Of a DNA stretch of 64,000 bases, positions 34,439-43,360 are shown one piece after another. The DNA is from a bacterium (GTDB taxonomy: Bacteria > Bacillota > Bacilli > Lactobacillales > Streptococcaceae): the NCBI GenBank assembly GCA_905221325.1, contig CAJNCS010000006.1, positions 1 to 64,000 of the forward strand. The letters are read 5' to 3'. The translations under genes were made by a program, and so were the position numbers. Each line of letters opens with the position of its first letter. Positions within the stretch are counted from its first letter, which is position 1. The notes under the pieces are model-generated. The model ran no database searches. It was given only the letters and a program-made list of their open reading frames with translations, and was not told where the DNA came from.

Positions 34439-34467
34439 TTGACAAAATTGGCAGAATCAGATAGAAT
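34439..34467 (+). promoter_or_regulatory. rpmH promoter
   Basis: -35 TTGACA (34439-34444), 17-base spacer, -10 TAGAAT (34462-34467). This leaves a leader of about 70 bases before the GTG start of rpmH. Confidence 0.7.
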
Positions 34468-34541
34468 AGTAAAGTATGTTTAGTAACTGATCACTTTATA
34501 GCCGGCTAAACGAATACAAAATCTATGAGGAGGTATTCATC

Positions 34542-34676
34542 GTGAAACGTACTTATCAACCAAGTAAACTTCGTCGTGCGCGCAAACACGGATTCCGTAA
34601 CCGTATGTCAACTAAAAACGGTCGTCGCGTATTGGCAGCTCGTCGTCGTAAAGGACGCAAAGTTTTGGCTGCTTAA
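34542..34676 (+). CDS. rpmH: Ribosomal protein bL34
   Basis: A 44-residue, very basic protein beginning [18 protein letters not shown] and ending [11 protein letters not shown], identical in pattern to bL34 across bacteria. The start is GTG at 34542 with aggagg 6 bases upstream. In many bacteria rpmH heads the rpmH-rnpA-yidC cluster; here it stands alone with its own promoter and terminator, as I recall for streptococci generally. Confidence 0.98.
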
Positions 34677-34696
34677 TCCAAACGAATTCAACACAG

Positions 34697-34735
34697 AAGT
34701 CAGTAGGAACTCGAGTCTACTGGCTTTTCTTTTTT
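34697..34735 (+). terminator. Terminator after rpmH
   Basis: agtcagtag, loop gaactcgagt, ctactggct followed by tttcttttttcc. Confidence 0.75.
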
Positions 34736-34756
34736 CCTATAATATCAGTCTGTAAA

Positions 34757-34788
34757 TGCTTTATATTTTTTCTGAAATAATGTATAAT
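34757..34788 (+). promoter_or_regulatory. Promoter of the orphan oligopeptide-binding protein gene
   Basis: -35 TTTATA (34760-34765), 17-base spacer, -10 TATAAT (34783-34788) preceded by TG. The spacer contains ttttctgaaa, the core of a CodY box, but only about 10 of 15 consensus positions match, so CodY control is doubtful. Confidence 0.55.
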
Positions 34789-34819
34789 GTTTCATATACT
34801 ATAAAAATGGAGAACAGTT

Positions 34820-36781
34820 ATGAAGAAATCAAAAGCCCTCCTACTAGGGGCTGGAATTTTAAGTGCAAGCTTCTTGATGGCGGCTTGTAGTTCGACACAA
34901 TCAAATACAGATAAAACCTACTCATATGTATTTGCCAGCAATCCAGATACATTAGACTATATCACTTCGACACGTGGCTCGACCTCTAGTATTACGACAA
35001 ACTTGATTGATGGTTTGTTGGAAAATGATAAGTATGGCAACCTCGTTCCTTCTATGGCGCAGTCATGGACAGTATCAAAAGACGGTTTGACCTATACCTA
35101 CAAAATCCGCCAAGGAGCTAAGTGGTATACCTCTGAAGGAGAAGAGTACGCTGAAGTGACAGCCCATGACTTTGTGACAGGTCTTAAGTATGCAGCGTAT
35201 AAAAAGGCTGAGAACTTGTACTTGGTACGGGATTCAATCAAAGGTTTGGCAGATTATGTCGAAGGGAAAACATCTGACTTTGAGACGGTTGGAGTCAAGG
35301 CAGTGGACGACTATACTCTCCAATACACCTTGAACAAGCCGGAGTCTTATTGGAATTCAAAGACAACAGGGGGAATTTTGAGCCCTGTCAATGAAGCCTT
35401 TTTGAAATCTAAGGGAGATGACTTTGGAAGTGTTACCCCATCTAGTATCCTGTCAAATGGGCCATACTTGTTCAAGTCTTTCACATCAAAATCTTTAATT
35501 GAGTTTGAAAAGAACCCTAATTACTGGGATAAGGACAATGTGAAAATTGAGAAGGTAAAACTTTCCTTCTATGATGGTTCAGACCAAGATAGTTTGGCTC
35601 GAGGATTCTTAGAAGGCAACTACACAGACGGACGTATCTTCCCGACAAGTTCTGTCTTTGACCAGTTGAAAAAAGGGAATGAAGATAAGATTACCTATAC
35701 TCCTCAGGATGCTGTGACTTTCTACTATCTCTTCAATGTCAACCGTCAAAGTTACAATCAAACCATGAAACAGACGGATAAAGAAAAAACCGATTCGCGT
35801 CTAGCTATGCAAAACAAGGACTTCCGTCAGGCGATTAACTTTGCCTTTGACCGTCATGCCTATGCCGCACAGACAAATGGAGAAGATGGAGCTGACCGTA
35901 TCCTTCGAAACACAGTCACACCAAGTAACTTTGTTCAAATCGGTGGGAAAAACTTCGGGGATGCTGTCAATGAAAAGATAGTCAACTATGGTTCAGAGTG
36001 GGCTAATGTCAATCTAAACGACGCTCAGCCTGCCTTCTTGAATGCTGATAAAGCCAAGGCAGAATTTGCCAAAGCCAAAGAAAGTTTACAGGCAGAAGGT
36101 GTAACCTTCCCTATCCATTTAGACATGCCAGTGGACCAGACTGCTAAGTTGGACGTACAGCAAGCCAGTTCTTTCAAGCAGACGGTTGAGGAGACACTTG
36201 GATCAGATAATATTGTTATCGATGTGATTCAACTTTCTCCAGACGAGAAAGACAATGCAACCTTCTTTGCTGACACAGCTGAACAAAAGGACTATGACAT
36301 CGACATCTCAGGCTGGAGCGGAGATTACTCTGATCCTAAGACCTATCTTGACCTCTTGGATCCAGACTCTGGTTCTCAGTTAAAAAATCTTGGTTTGACT
36401 CCAGGAAAAGACAATGATGTCAAGGAAAAAATCGGTCTCTCTACCTACAAGAAGTTGTTGGATGCGGCAGATAAAGAAGTTGAAAACACTCAGGTTCGCT
36501 ATGAGAAATTTGCCGAAGTTCAAGCTTGGCTAACAGATAGTGCTCTCTTTCTGCCAGTTCAAAGTGGAGGAGCTAATCCAATCTTCCGTAAGACTGTACC
36601 GTTCACAGGAGCCTTCTCATTTGTCGGACATAAAGGGGATGCGGACAACTACAAATATGTTGAGTTGCAAAAAGATCCCGTGACTGCGAAACAGTACCAA
36701 GAACTTTATGAAAAATGGCAAAAAGAAAAAGTTGAGTCCAACAAAAAAGCCCAAGAAGATCTAGCTAACCACATTCAATAA
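34820..36781 (+). CDS. Oligopeptide ABC transporter substrate-binding lipoprotein (AliA/AliB type)
   Basis: Surface lipoprotein of 653 residues. The signal peptide ends in a lipobox with Cys23 (SFLMAACSS). The body is an SBP family 5 domain: SNPDTLDYITS, GLLENDKYGNLVPSMAQSW, and TYTYKIRQGAKWYTSEGEEY. It is a close paralogue of the AmiA-like protein at 60651. No permease or ATPase gene accompanies it and a strong terminator follows, so it should be one of the orphan receptors (AliA/AliB class) that feed peptides to the Ami permease. Which of these it is cannot be decided here. Confidence 0.9.
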   Translation: MKKSKALLLGAGILSASFLMAACSSTQSNTDKTYSYVFASNPDTLDYITSTRGSTSSITTNLIDGLLENDKYGNLVPSMAQSWTVSKDGLTYTYKIRQGAKWYTSEGEEYAEVTAHDFVTGLKYAAYKKAENLYLVRDSIKGLADYVEGKTSDFETVGVKAVDDYTLQYTLNKPESYWNSKTTGGILSPVNEAFLKSKGDDFGSVTPSSILSNGPYLFKSFTSKSLIEFEKNPNYWDKDNVKIEKVKLSFYDGSDQDSLARGFLEGNYTDGRIFPTSSVFDQLKKGNEDKITYTPQDAVTFYYLFNVNRQSYNQTMKQTDKEKTDSRLAMQNKDFRQAINFAFDRHAYAAQTNGEDGADRILRNTVTPSNFVQIGGKNFGDAVNEKIVNYGSEWANVNLNDAQPAFLNADKAKAEFAKAKESLQAEGVTFPIHLDMPVDQTAKLDVQQASSFKQTVEETLGSDNIVIDVIQLSPDEKDNATFFADTAEQKDYDIDISGWSGDYSDPKTYLDLLDPDSGSQLKNLGLTPGKDNDVKEKIGLSTYKKLLDAADKEVENTQVRYEKFAEVQAWLTDSALFLPVQSGGANPIFRKTVPFTGAFSFVGHKGDADNYKYVELQKDPVTAKQYQELYEKWQKEKVESNKKAQEDLANHIQ

Positions 36782-36825
36782 TATTCCTAGTCATGCTTTT
36801 TAGTTAAGCATAGTGGCTGGATTCA

Positions 36826-36873
36826 GAAAAAGGCCCCACCAGACGCTTTTTGGTTCTGGTAGGGCCTTTTCTT
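36826..36873. terminator. Bidirectional terminator, peptide-binding protein gene / kimA-like gene
   Basis: aaaaaggccccaccaga pairs with tctggtagggcctttt across an 11-base loop. Long and strong; used by both converging genes. Confidence 0.85.
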
Positions 36874-38717
36874 TATTCTTTTAAGTGATAAGAGTAGCTG
36901 GCGACAACGACGTCTTCATGCCATCTGAGAGCGTATTTTAGTTTGAGGCTCATCTGATTGTGCAGGATATTTTGCCAAGGCTTGTTAGGGATAAACTGTG
37001 GGACAAGGACTGTAACAGTGTAGTTTTTTTGCTTAGCTTCTTGGGCGATTCGTTTGACATACTTAACACTAGGGGTGATGATGTCGCGGTAACTGGTATT
37101 GATATTCTTCAGAGTGATATTTGGGAAGTAGTCGGCAAATTCCTGAAGAATTTCTTGGTCTTTTTCTGCCGTTTCTTTAGTAGAAATGTGCATGGCTAAC
37201 ACTTCATCACCGATACTTTGAGCGTAGTTAATGGCTCCGACACTTACTCGAGTAACATTCCCTACTAGAACAAGGACAAGGTTGCCGTCATAAGTGCGCT
37301 TTTCAATTCCTTCATAGAGTCGTAGTTGTTTAGCCACTTTTTGGTAATGGCTGTGAATGGACAAAAAGAGGAAAGTAAGAACTAGGATAATTGGGAAGAA
37401 TGGCCAGATATCACCCAGTCTGAAGAGGAGTAAAATGAGGACAATAGCATAACAAATGATGGCCCCAAGGATATTAGCAAAGGCAGGTTTTAAAAAGTTT
37501 GCTCCTTTTTCCTTTTTCCAATGGCGAATCATCCCAGTCTGAGAAAGGGCAAAGGGAACGAAGACCCCGATAGTATAAAGAGGAATCAAGCGTTCAGTAT
37601 TCCCATTAAAAATGAGAAGAAGGATCATAGCCCCAAAGGCCAGAGTTAAGATACCGTTGGAGTAGCCAAGGCGATCCCCTTTTTCCATAAAGAGATGAGG
37701 CATGTACTTGTTTTTGGCCATATTGTAGGACAGCATAGGGAAGGCTGAAAAGCCAGTATTTGCAGCTACGGCTAGAATCAAAGCTGTTGAGAACTGGAAG
37801 AGATAGTAGCTAGCATGACCAAAGAATGAATCACCAAGAATGCCCTTGGCCATTTGCGAGAGGATGGTTTCTCCATGTTGAGGTGTGATGCCCATCCAGT
37901 AGTTTAGGAAGGTAATGCCCGCAAAAAGAAAACCTAAAATGAGCGACATGATGGTCAAGGTCTCAGCAGCATTCTTTTCTTTCGGAGTTTTGAAAAATGG
38001 TACCGCATTTGAAATAGCTTCAACCCCTGTCAGAGAGGCAGAGCCACTGGTAAAGGCTCTTAGTAGGAGAACGATGGAAAGGCTCGGAACAGTTTGTCCA
38101 ATGGTTGAAGTCGCCTGATAGTTTAGGGAACCTGTAAACAGTTGAAAGAACCCATAAAGCAAGAGAAAGACGGTACTGAAGATAAAGAGATAGACAGGAA
38201 TCATCAGTGAACTGGCAGATTCTTTCAAGCCTCTTAAATTCAAGAGCATGAGCAGGCAGACTAGGAAAATGGAGATATGAAGATTGTAGGGATGGAGGGC
38301 AGGGATGGCTGCAGTAATAGCATCAGCTCCAGAAGCAACGGATACGGCTACTGTCAGCATATAGTCAACAAGGAGGCTGCCTCCTGCAATCAAGCCTAGC
38401 TCGGGAGATAGATTTTCTCGAGTGACCATATAAGCTCCTCCTCCCTGAGGATAGGCATGAATGATTTGACGATAGGAAATGGTCAAACTAGCGAGGAGTA
38501 AGAGGACAAAAATACCGATAGGGAGGCTCCACCAAATAGCGAGAGGAGAGAGACTGACTAAAACGAGAATGACTTGTTCAGGTCCATAGGCAATAGAAGA
38601 CAGGGCATCACTGGATAACATTGCAAGTGCCTGCATCTTTCCAAGTAATCCCCCTTCACCATCTGTGAGAGACTTGAGTGGTCGACCGATAAAGGTATAT
38701 TTTAATTTTCTAAACAT
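36873..38717 (-). CDS. KimA-like potassium importer (APC/KUP-type permease)
   Basis: A membrane transporter of 614 residues from ATG 38717, which has aaagga 7 bases upstream; a start nine codons earlier has none. The N-terminus (FIGRPLKSL, then KMQALAMLSSDALSSIAYG), the motif YPQGGGAYMVTRENL, SGSASLTGVEAISNAVPFFK and the cytoplasmic C-terminal domain ending in NILHNQMSLKLK follow Bacillus subtilis KimA (YdaO) closely. KimA is a proton-coupled, high-affinity potassium importer inhibited by cyclic di-AMP. No ydaO riboswitch is visible in the short upstream gap. Older annotation would call it an amino-acid permease. Confidence 0.85.
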   Translation of the reverse strand: MFRKLKYTFIGRPLKSLTDGEGGLLGKMQALAMLSSDALSSIAYGPEQVILVLVSLSPLAIWWSLPIGIFVLLLLASLTISYRQIIHAYPQGGGAYMVTRENLSPELGLIAGGSLLVDYMLTVAVSVASGADAITAAIPALHPYNLHISIFLVCLLMLLNLRGLKESASSLMIPVYLFIFSTVFLLLYGFFQLFTGSLNYQATSTIGQTVPSLSIVLLLRAFTSGSASLTGVEAISNAVPFFKTPKEKNAAETLTIMSLILGFLFAGITFLNYWMGITPQHGETILSQMAKGILGDSFFGHASYYLFQFSTALILAVAANTGFSAFPMLSYNMAKNKYMPHLFMEKGDRLGYSNGILTLAFGAMILLLIFNGNTERLIPLYTIGVFVPFALSQTGMIRHWKKEKGANFLKPAFANILGAIICYAIVLILLLFRLGDIWPFFPIILVLTFLFLSIHSHYQKVAKQLRLYEGIEKRTYDGNLVLVLVGNVTRVSVGAINYAQSIGDEVLAMHISTKETAEKDQEILQEFADYFPNITLKNINTSYRDIITPSVKYVKRIAQEAKQKNYTVTVLVPQFIPNKPWQNILHNQMSLKLKYALRWHEDVVVASYSYHLKE

Positions 38718-38868
38718 TTTCTTTTCCTTTGCTGAAAATTTCAATAAGTGTTATTATACTGCTTTGAAAAAAGGCAGTCAAGGGAGAATGATTGGTTTTT
38801 GGATATTTTTCCAAGCCGAGGGATGCTATTTTTGGTATAATAGATGGAAGAAAATGAGGTTAGAAGAG

Positions 38869-39642
38869 ATGATTTTTGATACGCACACACATTTAAATGT
38901 GGAAGAATTTGCAGGACGTGAGGCAGAAGAAATTGCCTTGGCTGCTGAGATGGGTGTGACACAGATGAATATTGTTGGTTTTGATAAACCGACCATTGAG
39001 CGAGCCCTAGAGTTAGCAGATGAGTATGAGCAACTCTGCGCAACTATTGGCTGGCATCCAACGGAAGCAGGGACATACACAGATGAGGTCGAAGCTTACT
39101 TGCTTGAAAAGTTAAAACATCCCAAGGTTGTTGCCTTGGGGGAGATTGGATTGGACTATCACTGGATGACAGCATCTAAGGAAGTGCAGGAGCAGGTGTT
39201 TCGCCGTCAGATTCAGTTGTCCAAGGACTTAAATTTACCTTTTGTGGTCCATACCCGTGATGCATTGGAAGACACTTATAAGATTATCAAGAGCGAGGGA
39301 GTTGGTCCTCGTGGTGGCATCATGCATTCATTTTCAGGTTCTCTTGAGTGGGCTGAAAAGTTTGTTGAGCTTGGCATGACCATTTCCTTCTCAGGAGTGG
39401 TGACCTTTAAGAAAGCGACGGATATCCAAGAGGCTGCTAGGGAACTTCCTTTGGACAAGATTTTGGTGGAGACGGATGCGCCCTACCTTGCGCCTGTTCC
39501 TAAACGTGGCCGTGAAAACAAAACAGCCTACACACGCTATGTGGTAGACTTTATCGCTGACTTGCGCGGCATGACGACAGAAGAATTAGCTACTGTGACA
39601 AGTGCCAATGCAGAGCGTATCTTCGGATTGGACAGCAAGTGA
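38869..39642 (+). CDS. tatD: TatD-family metal-dependent deoxyribonuclease
   Basis: A 257-residue TIM-barrel hydrolase. Metal ligands are in FDTHTHLNVEEF at the N-terminus, the Glu in VALGEIGLDYHW, and the His/Asp in VVHTRDA, MHSFSGS and VETDAPYLAP. The ATG at 38869 is chosen because a -10 box TATAAT (38836-38841) would start transcription at about 38848, leaving too little leader for the ATG at 38854; gagg at 38856-38859 suits the later start. TatD acts as a 3'-5' DNA/RNA exonuclease in repair. Its stop codon overlaps the start of rnmV. Confidence 0.93.
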   Translation: MIFDTHTHLNVEEFAGREAEEIALAAEMGVTQMNIVGFDKPTIERALELADEYEQLCATIGWHPTEAGTYTDEVEAYLLEKLKHPKVVALGEIGLDYHWMTASKEVQEQVFRRQIQLSKDLNLPFVVHTRDALEDTYKIIKSEGVGPRGGIMHSFSGSLEWAEKFVELGMTISFSGVVTFKKATDIQEAARELPLDKILVETDAPYLAPVPKRGRENKTAYTRYVVDFIADLRGMTTEELATVTSANAERIFGLDSK

Positions 39643-40205
39643 TGAAAGAAAAAATTTCCCAGGTCATCGTGGTCGAAGGTCGCGATGATACGGCCAATCT
39701 CAAACGTTACTTTGATGTAGAGACCTATGAGACACGAGGATCGGCCATTAATGACCAGGATATAGAACGCATTCAGCGCCTGCATGAACTGCATGGGGTC
39801 ATTGTCTTTACAGATCCTGACTTTAATGGTGAGCGCATTCGTCGCATGATTATGACGGCCCTTCCGACAGTTCAGCATGCCTTTCTCAAACGAGATGAAG
39901 CGGTTCCCAAATCCAAGACCAAGGGGCGTTCACTGGGAATCGAACATGCTAGCTATGAGGACCTGAAAACAGCGCTGGCTCAGGTGACGGAGCAATTTCA
40001 AAACGAGAACGAGTTTGACATCAGTCGCAGCGACTTGATTCGCCTTGGTTTCCTAGCGGGAGCAGACAGTCGTAAGCGCCGCGAATATCTGGGGGAAACC
40101 CTCCGCATCGGCTATTCCAACGGCAAGCAGTTGCTCAAGCGCTTAGAGTTGTTTGGAGTAACCTTGGCAGAAGTGGAAGAAGTGATGACTAAGTATTCAG
40201 ACTAG
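39642..40205 (+). CDS. rnmV: Ribonuclease M5
   Basis: Matures 5S ribosomal RNA by trimming both ends of its precursor; 187 residues. A Toprim domain fills the N-terminal half: VIVVEGRDDTANLKRYF with the catalytic Glu, and VIVFTDPDFNGERIRRMI with the DxD-type metal site. The C-terminus ends LFGVTLAEVEEVMTKYSD. The start ATG overlaps the tatD stop (TGATG). A second copy of the last ~20 codons is found at 41132-41194, downstream of the following gene. Confidence 0.95.
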   Translation: MKEKISQVIVVEGRDDTANLKRYFDVETYETRGSAINDQDIERIQRLHELHGVIVFTDPDFNGERIRRMIMTALPTVQHAFLKRDEAVPKSKTKGRSLGIEHASYEDLKTALAQVTEQFQNENEFDISRSDLIRLGFLAGADSRKRREYLGETLRIGYSNGKQLLKRLELFGVTLAEVEEVMTKYSD

Positions 40206-40216
40206 TGGAGTCAGAA

Positions 40217-41071
40217 ATGAAAAAAGTAATTATTACGGGTGGTAACAGTGGTATTGGCTACCAGGCTGCTAAACAGTTAGCTGAAAAGGGCTGGTCGGTA
40301 ACTCTCTTTTGTAGACGGAAAGAAGCTGCCGAGCAAGCCTGTGAGAAAATTTGCCAACAAACAGGAAATCTACATGTAGATTATATTTTGGTTGATCTAT
40401 CTGATATGAAGAGTGTCAGGAAAGCAGTGGAACAGTATATTCAAAGAGAAGACTTTCTAGATGTTCTAATTAACAATGCAGCTGACTTTGATTTGTCAGT
40501 CAAAAAGCCCATCCTGACTAAGGATGGTTTAGAAAAGCAATTTGCGACCAATGTTGTTGCACCCTTCCTACTTTCTTTCCTATTGAAAGGTTTGTTGGAA
40601 AAGTCAGAGAGTGGACGGATTATTAATATTTCTTCTCAAGGGCTGATACTCTATCCTTTCATGAAACTTGATTTTGAAAATTTATCTGGTCAAAAATGTT
40701 ACAGTCCTGCCAAGACCTATTATCAAAATAAACTGGCCTTGTTGATGCTGTCACTTTATATGCGAGAACATTGGGAAGGCATCAAAATTCACGCAATTCG
40801 TGTGACCAATGTCAAAGTAGATATGAGCCGCTACAATCACCTCAACACTTTTATGAAAAATCTGTATAAAATTAAGTCAAAATTTTCGATTAGCCCTGAA
40901 GAAATGGCCAAAGTTTACACGGTCTTATATACAGAAGAACTCTATGAAGGATTTTTGTATGACGAGAAATGCAAGGAAGTAAAAGCAAATGTATCTGCTT
41001 ACGAAGAAGAGGAGCAAGAAAAACTCTATTCTTTGCTTGAGCACCTGACTTTTTCAAGAGACAATCCATAA
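40217..41071 (+). CDS. Short-chain dehydrogenase/reductase
   Basis: NAD(P)-dependent oxidoreductase of the classical/extended SDR type; 284 residues from ATG 40217 (ggag 6 bases upstream). The cofactor motif is VIITGGNSGIGYQAAKQL, followed by INNAADFDL (NNAG variant), the serine IINISSQGL and the catalytic YYQNK (YxxxK). The substrate is unknown. It is wedged between rnmV and a duplicated 3' end of rnmV, so it was probably inserted here; the neighbours on both sides are RNA-processing genes. Intact. Confidence 0.88.
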   Translation: MKKVIITGGNSGIGYQAAKQLAEKGWSVTLFCRRKEAAEQACEKICQQTGNLHVDYILVDLSDMKSVRKAVEQYIQREDFLDVLINNAADFDLSVKKPILTKDGLEKQFATNVVAPFLLSFLLKGLLEKSESGRIINISSQGLILYPFMKLDFENLSGQKCYSPAKTYYQNKLALLMLSLYMREHWEGIKIHAIRVTNVKVDMSRYNHLNTFMKNLYKIKSKFSISPEEMAKVYTVLYTEELYEGFLYDEKCKEVKANVSAYEEEEQEKLYSLLEHLTFSRDNP

Positions 41072-41131
41072 AGGATGAGAAAAATAAATTTCATGGGCTG
41101 TTTCAATAGTGGAAGGAAATTCAGATATCTA

Positions 41132-41194
41132 AATCTGTTTGGAGTGACCTTGGCAGAAGTGGAAGAGGTTATGAAATCTTATGATAATAGTTGA
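41132..41194 (+). pseudogene. Duplicated 3' end of rnmV
   Basis: In frame, this reads NLFGVTLAEVEEVMKSYDNS and then TGA, against LFGVTLAEVEEVMTKYSD at the end of the real rnmV gene (40150-40205). Fourteen consecutive residues are identical, with silent changes in the DNA. It has no start of its own and cannot be expressed as a protein. It marks the far side of the segment carrying the SDR gene. Confidence 0.85.
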
Positions 41195-41288
41195 GCAGAC
41201 CTCAAAATGCATGGAGAATGTGTTACAATAAAGGTACTTAGATTTATTTTGATAGCGTTCGAATAGAAACTTATAAGGAGAGAGCAAA

Positions 41289-41585
41289 ATGAAAATACAA
41301 GTTGACAGAGAGTCTATCTGCATGGGGGATGATGTTTTTTCTCATCAGATGGATCTTGATATCCCGGAGGATATGACAGTTGAGGAGCTTTGTAGTTTTC
41401 TTCAAAAGGACAGATATCTGCCTGGATTGGATACGGAATGGCTTCTTCGACATGGTGGAAAGACAATAACAAGTTATAATACGGAAACAAAAGAACTAAC
41501 AAATCCAAATGTTTATTTAAAAGACCTGATTCATCAGGGTTCTAGAGGAAATGATTTTGTTTGGATATATCGTCGTTCATATTAG
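41289..41585 (+). CDS. Hypothetical protein
   Basis: A 98-residue soluble protein with aaggagag upstream of its ATG. It contains DIPEDMTVEELCSFLQKDRY and LHGG-like segments and ends FVWIYRRSY. I recognise no domain. It lies 12 bases upstream of rsmA, so it may be co-transcribed. Being next to the rnmV duplication it could belong to the inserted segment, though it lies beyond the duplicated end. Confidence 0.65.
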   Translation: MKIQVDRESICMGDDVFSHQMDLDIPEDMTVEELCSFLQKDRYLPGLDTEWLLRHGGKTITSYNTETKELTNPNVYLKDLIHQGSRGNDFVWIYRRSY

Positions 41586-41597
41586 AAAAGAGAATAA

Positions 41598-42470
41598 ATG
41601 AGAATTGCAGATTATAGCGTGACCAAGGCAGTGCTGGAGCGTCACAGTTTTACCTTTAAAAAGTCCTTCGGGCAAAATTTCCTGACGGATACCAATATTC
41701 TTCAAAAGATCGTGGATACAGCTGAAATTGATGACCAGGTTAATGTCATTGAAATTGGGCCAGGAATTGGTGCTTTGACGGAGTTTTTGGCTGAGCGTGC
41801 GGCAGAGGTTATGGCCTTTGAGATTGACCACCGTTTGGTACCGATTTTAGCAGATACCCTGCGTGATTTTGACAATGTGACAGTAGTCAACGAGGACATT
41901 CTCAAAGTGGATTTGGCGCAACATATCCAGAATTTTAGAAATCCTGACCTGCCAATCAAGGTAGTAGCTAACTTGCCTTACTATATCACGACGCCTATTC
42001 TCATGCACTTGATTGAAAGTGGCATTCCTTTTAGTGAGTTTGTCGTCATGATGCAAAAAGAAGTGGCGGATCGCATCTCAGCACAGCCAAATACCAAGGC
42101 TTATGGTAGTTTGTCTATTGCTGTGCAGTATTACATGACAGCCAAGGTTGCCTTTATCGTGCCTCGTACGGTCTTTGTGCCAGCCCCAAATGTGGACTCA
42201 GCCATTTTAAAAATGGTGCGCCGTCCAGAGCCAGCCGTAGCAGTGAAAGATGAATATTTTTTCTTTAAGGTTTCCAAGGCTAGTTTCACCCATCGTCGCA
42301 AGACCTTGTGGAACAATTTGACAGGTTACTTTGGCAAGACCGAAGAAGTCAAGGATAAGCTGACCAAGGCCTTGGACCAGGCAGGCTTATCTCCATCTGT
42401 GCGTGGTGAAGCTCTCAGCTTAGAAGAATTTGCTAGCCTAGCAGATGCGCTTAAAGGACAAGGGCTCTAA
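41598..42470 (+). CDS. rsmA: 16S rRNA dimethyladenosine transferase
   Basis: Methylates the two adjacent adenosines near the 3' end of 16S RNA (KsgA); 290 residues. It has SAM motif [19 protein letters not shown], the acidic residue of motif II (MAFEIDHRL), and the N6-adenine methyltransferase motif [15 protein letters not shown]. The C-terminal helical domain is present ([14 protein letters not shown]). In many genomes rsmA follows rnmV directly; here the SDR insertion separates them. It is followed by rsgA after one base. Confidence 0.97.
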   Translation: MRIADYSVTKAVLERHSFTFKKSFGQNFLTDTNILQKIVDTAEIDDQVNVIEIGPGIGALTEFLAERAAEVMAFEIDHRLVPILADTLRDFDNVTVVNEDILKVDLAQHIQNFRNPDLPIKVVANLPYYITTPILMHLIESGIPFSEFVVMMQKEVADRISAQPNTKAYGSLSIAVQYYMTAKVAFIVPRTVFVPAPNVDSAILKMVRRPEPAVAVKDEYFFFKVSKASFTHRRKTLWNNLTGYFGKTEEVKDKLTKALDQAGLSPSVRGEALSLEEFASLADALKGQGL

Positions 42471-42471
42471 G

Positions 42472-43350
42472 ATGCAAGGACAAATTATTAAAGCCTTGGC
42501 GGGCTTCTATTATGTGGAGAGTGATGGCCAAGTCTATCAGACACGCGCGCGTGGAAATTTCCGCAAAAAAGGTCATACGCCTTATGTTGGGGATTGGGTA
42601 GATTTTTCTGCAGAGGAAAATTCCGAAGGTTATATCCTCAAAATTCACGAACGGAAAAATAGCCTGGTCCGTCCGCCTATTGTCAATATTGGCCAAGCTG
42701 TGGTGATCATGTCAGTCAAGGAACCAGACTTCAACAGCAACTTGCTGGATCGGTTCTTGGTTCTTCTAGAACACAAGGGTATCCATCCTATCGTTTATAT
42801 TTCTAAAATGGATTTGCTAGAAGATAAGGGAGAACTGGATTTTTACCAGCAGACTTACGGTGCTATTGGTTACGACTTTGTGACCAATAAGGAGGAACTT
42901 CTGCCTTTGTTGACAGGAAAAGTGACGGTCTTTATGGGACAAACGGGTGTTGGGAAGTCAACCCTTCTCAATAGAATCGCACCGGACCTCAATCTTGAAA
43001 CAGGAGAAATCTCAGACAGTCTAGGTCGCGGTCGTCATACCACTCGAGCTGTTAGTTTTTACAATCTCAATGGTGGGAAAATCGCAGACACGCCAGGATT
43101 TTCATCACTGGATTATGAAGTGTCAACGGCTGAAGACCTCAATCAGGCCTTTCCAGAGATTGCCAGTGTTAGTCGAGACTGTAAGTTCCGTACTTGTACC
43201 CATACCCATGAACCGTCCTGTGCGGTTAAGCCAGCTGTAGAAGAAGGAATCATTGCAACCTTCCGTTTTGACAACTACCTGCAATTCCTCAGTGAAATTG
43301 AAAATCGCAGAGAAACCTATAAAAAAGTCAGTAAAAAAATTCCAAAATAA
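42472..43350 (+). CDS. rsgA: Ribosome small subunit-dependent GTPase A
   Basis: Late 30S assembly GTPase; 292 residues from ATG 42472. N-terminal OB fold, then a circularly permuted GTPase domain (G4 YISKMDLL precedes G1 [12 protein letters not shown], then G3 DTPGFSSLD) and a C-terminal zinc knuckle ([16 protein letters not shown]). The order G4-G1-G3 is diagnostic. It is placed in a ribosome-maturation run with rnmV and rsmA. Confidence 0.97.
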   Translation: MQGQIIKALAGFYYVESDGQVYQTRARGNFRKKGHTPYVGDWVDFSAEENSEGYILKIHERKNSLVRPPIVNIGQAVVIMSVKEPDFNSNLLDRFLVLLEHKGIHPIVYISKMDLLEDKGELDFYQQTYGAIGYDFVTNKEELLPLLTGKVTVFMGQTGVGKSTLLNRIAPDLNLETGEISDSLGRGRHTTRAVSFYNLNGGKIADTPGFSSLDYEVSTAEDLNQAFPEIASVSRDCKFRTCTHTHEPSCAVKPAVEEGIIATFRFDNYLQFLSEIENRRETYKKVSKKIPK

Positions 43351-43360
43351 GGAGAAACCT

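Noticed and set aside
34505..34520. Competence (CIN/com-box) motif before rpmH
   Set aside because: aaacgaata resembles TACGAATA but differs at the first base and lies in the leader downstream of a normal TTGACA/TAGAAT promoter, so it is not at a functional position.
38665..38868. Longer N-terminus for tatD
   Set aside because: It would overlap the start of the kimA-like gene on the other strand and lie upstream of the tatD -10 box at 38836-38841; residues before MIFDTHTH do not resemble TatD.
38718..38868. ydaO-type cyclic di-AMP riboswitch for the kimA-like gene
   Set aside because: The gap is about 150 bases and shared with the tatD promoter; I see no ydaO pseudoknot core sequences.
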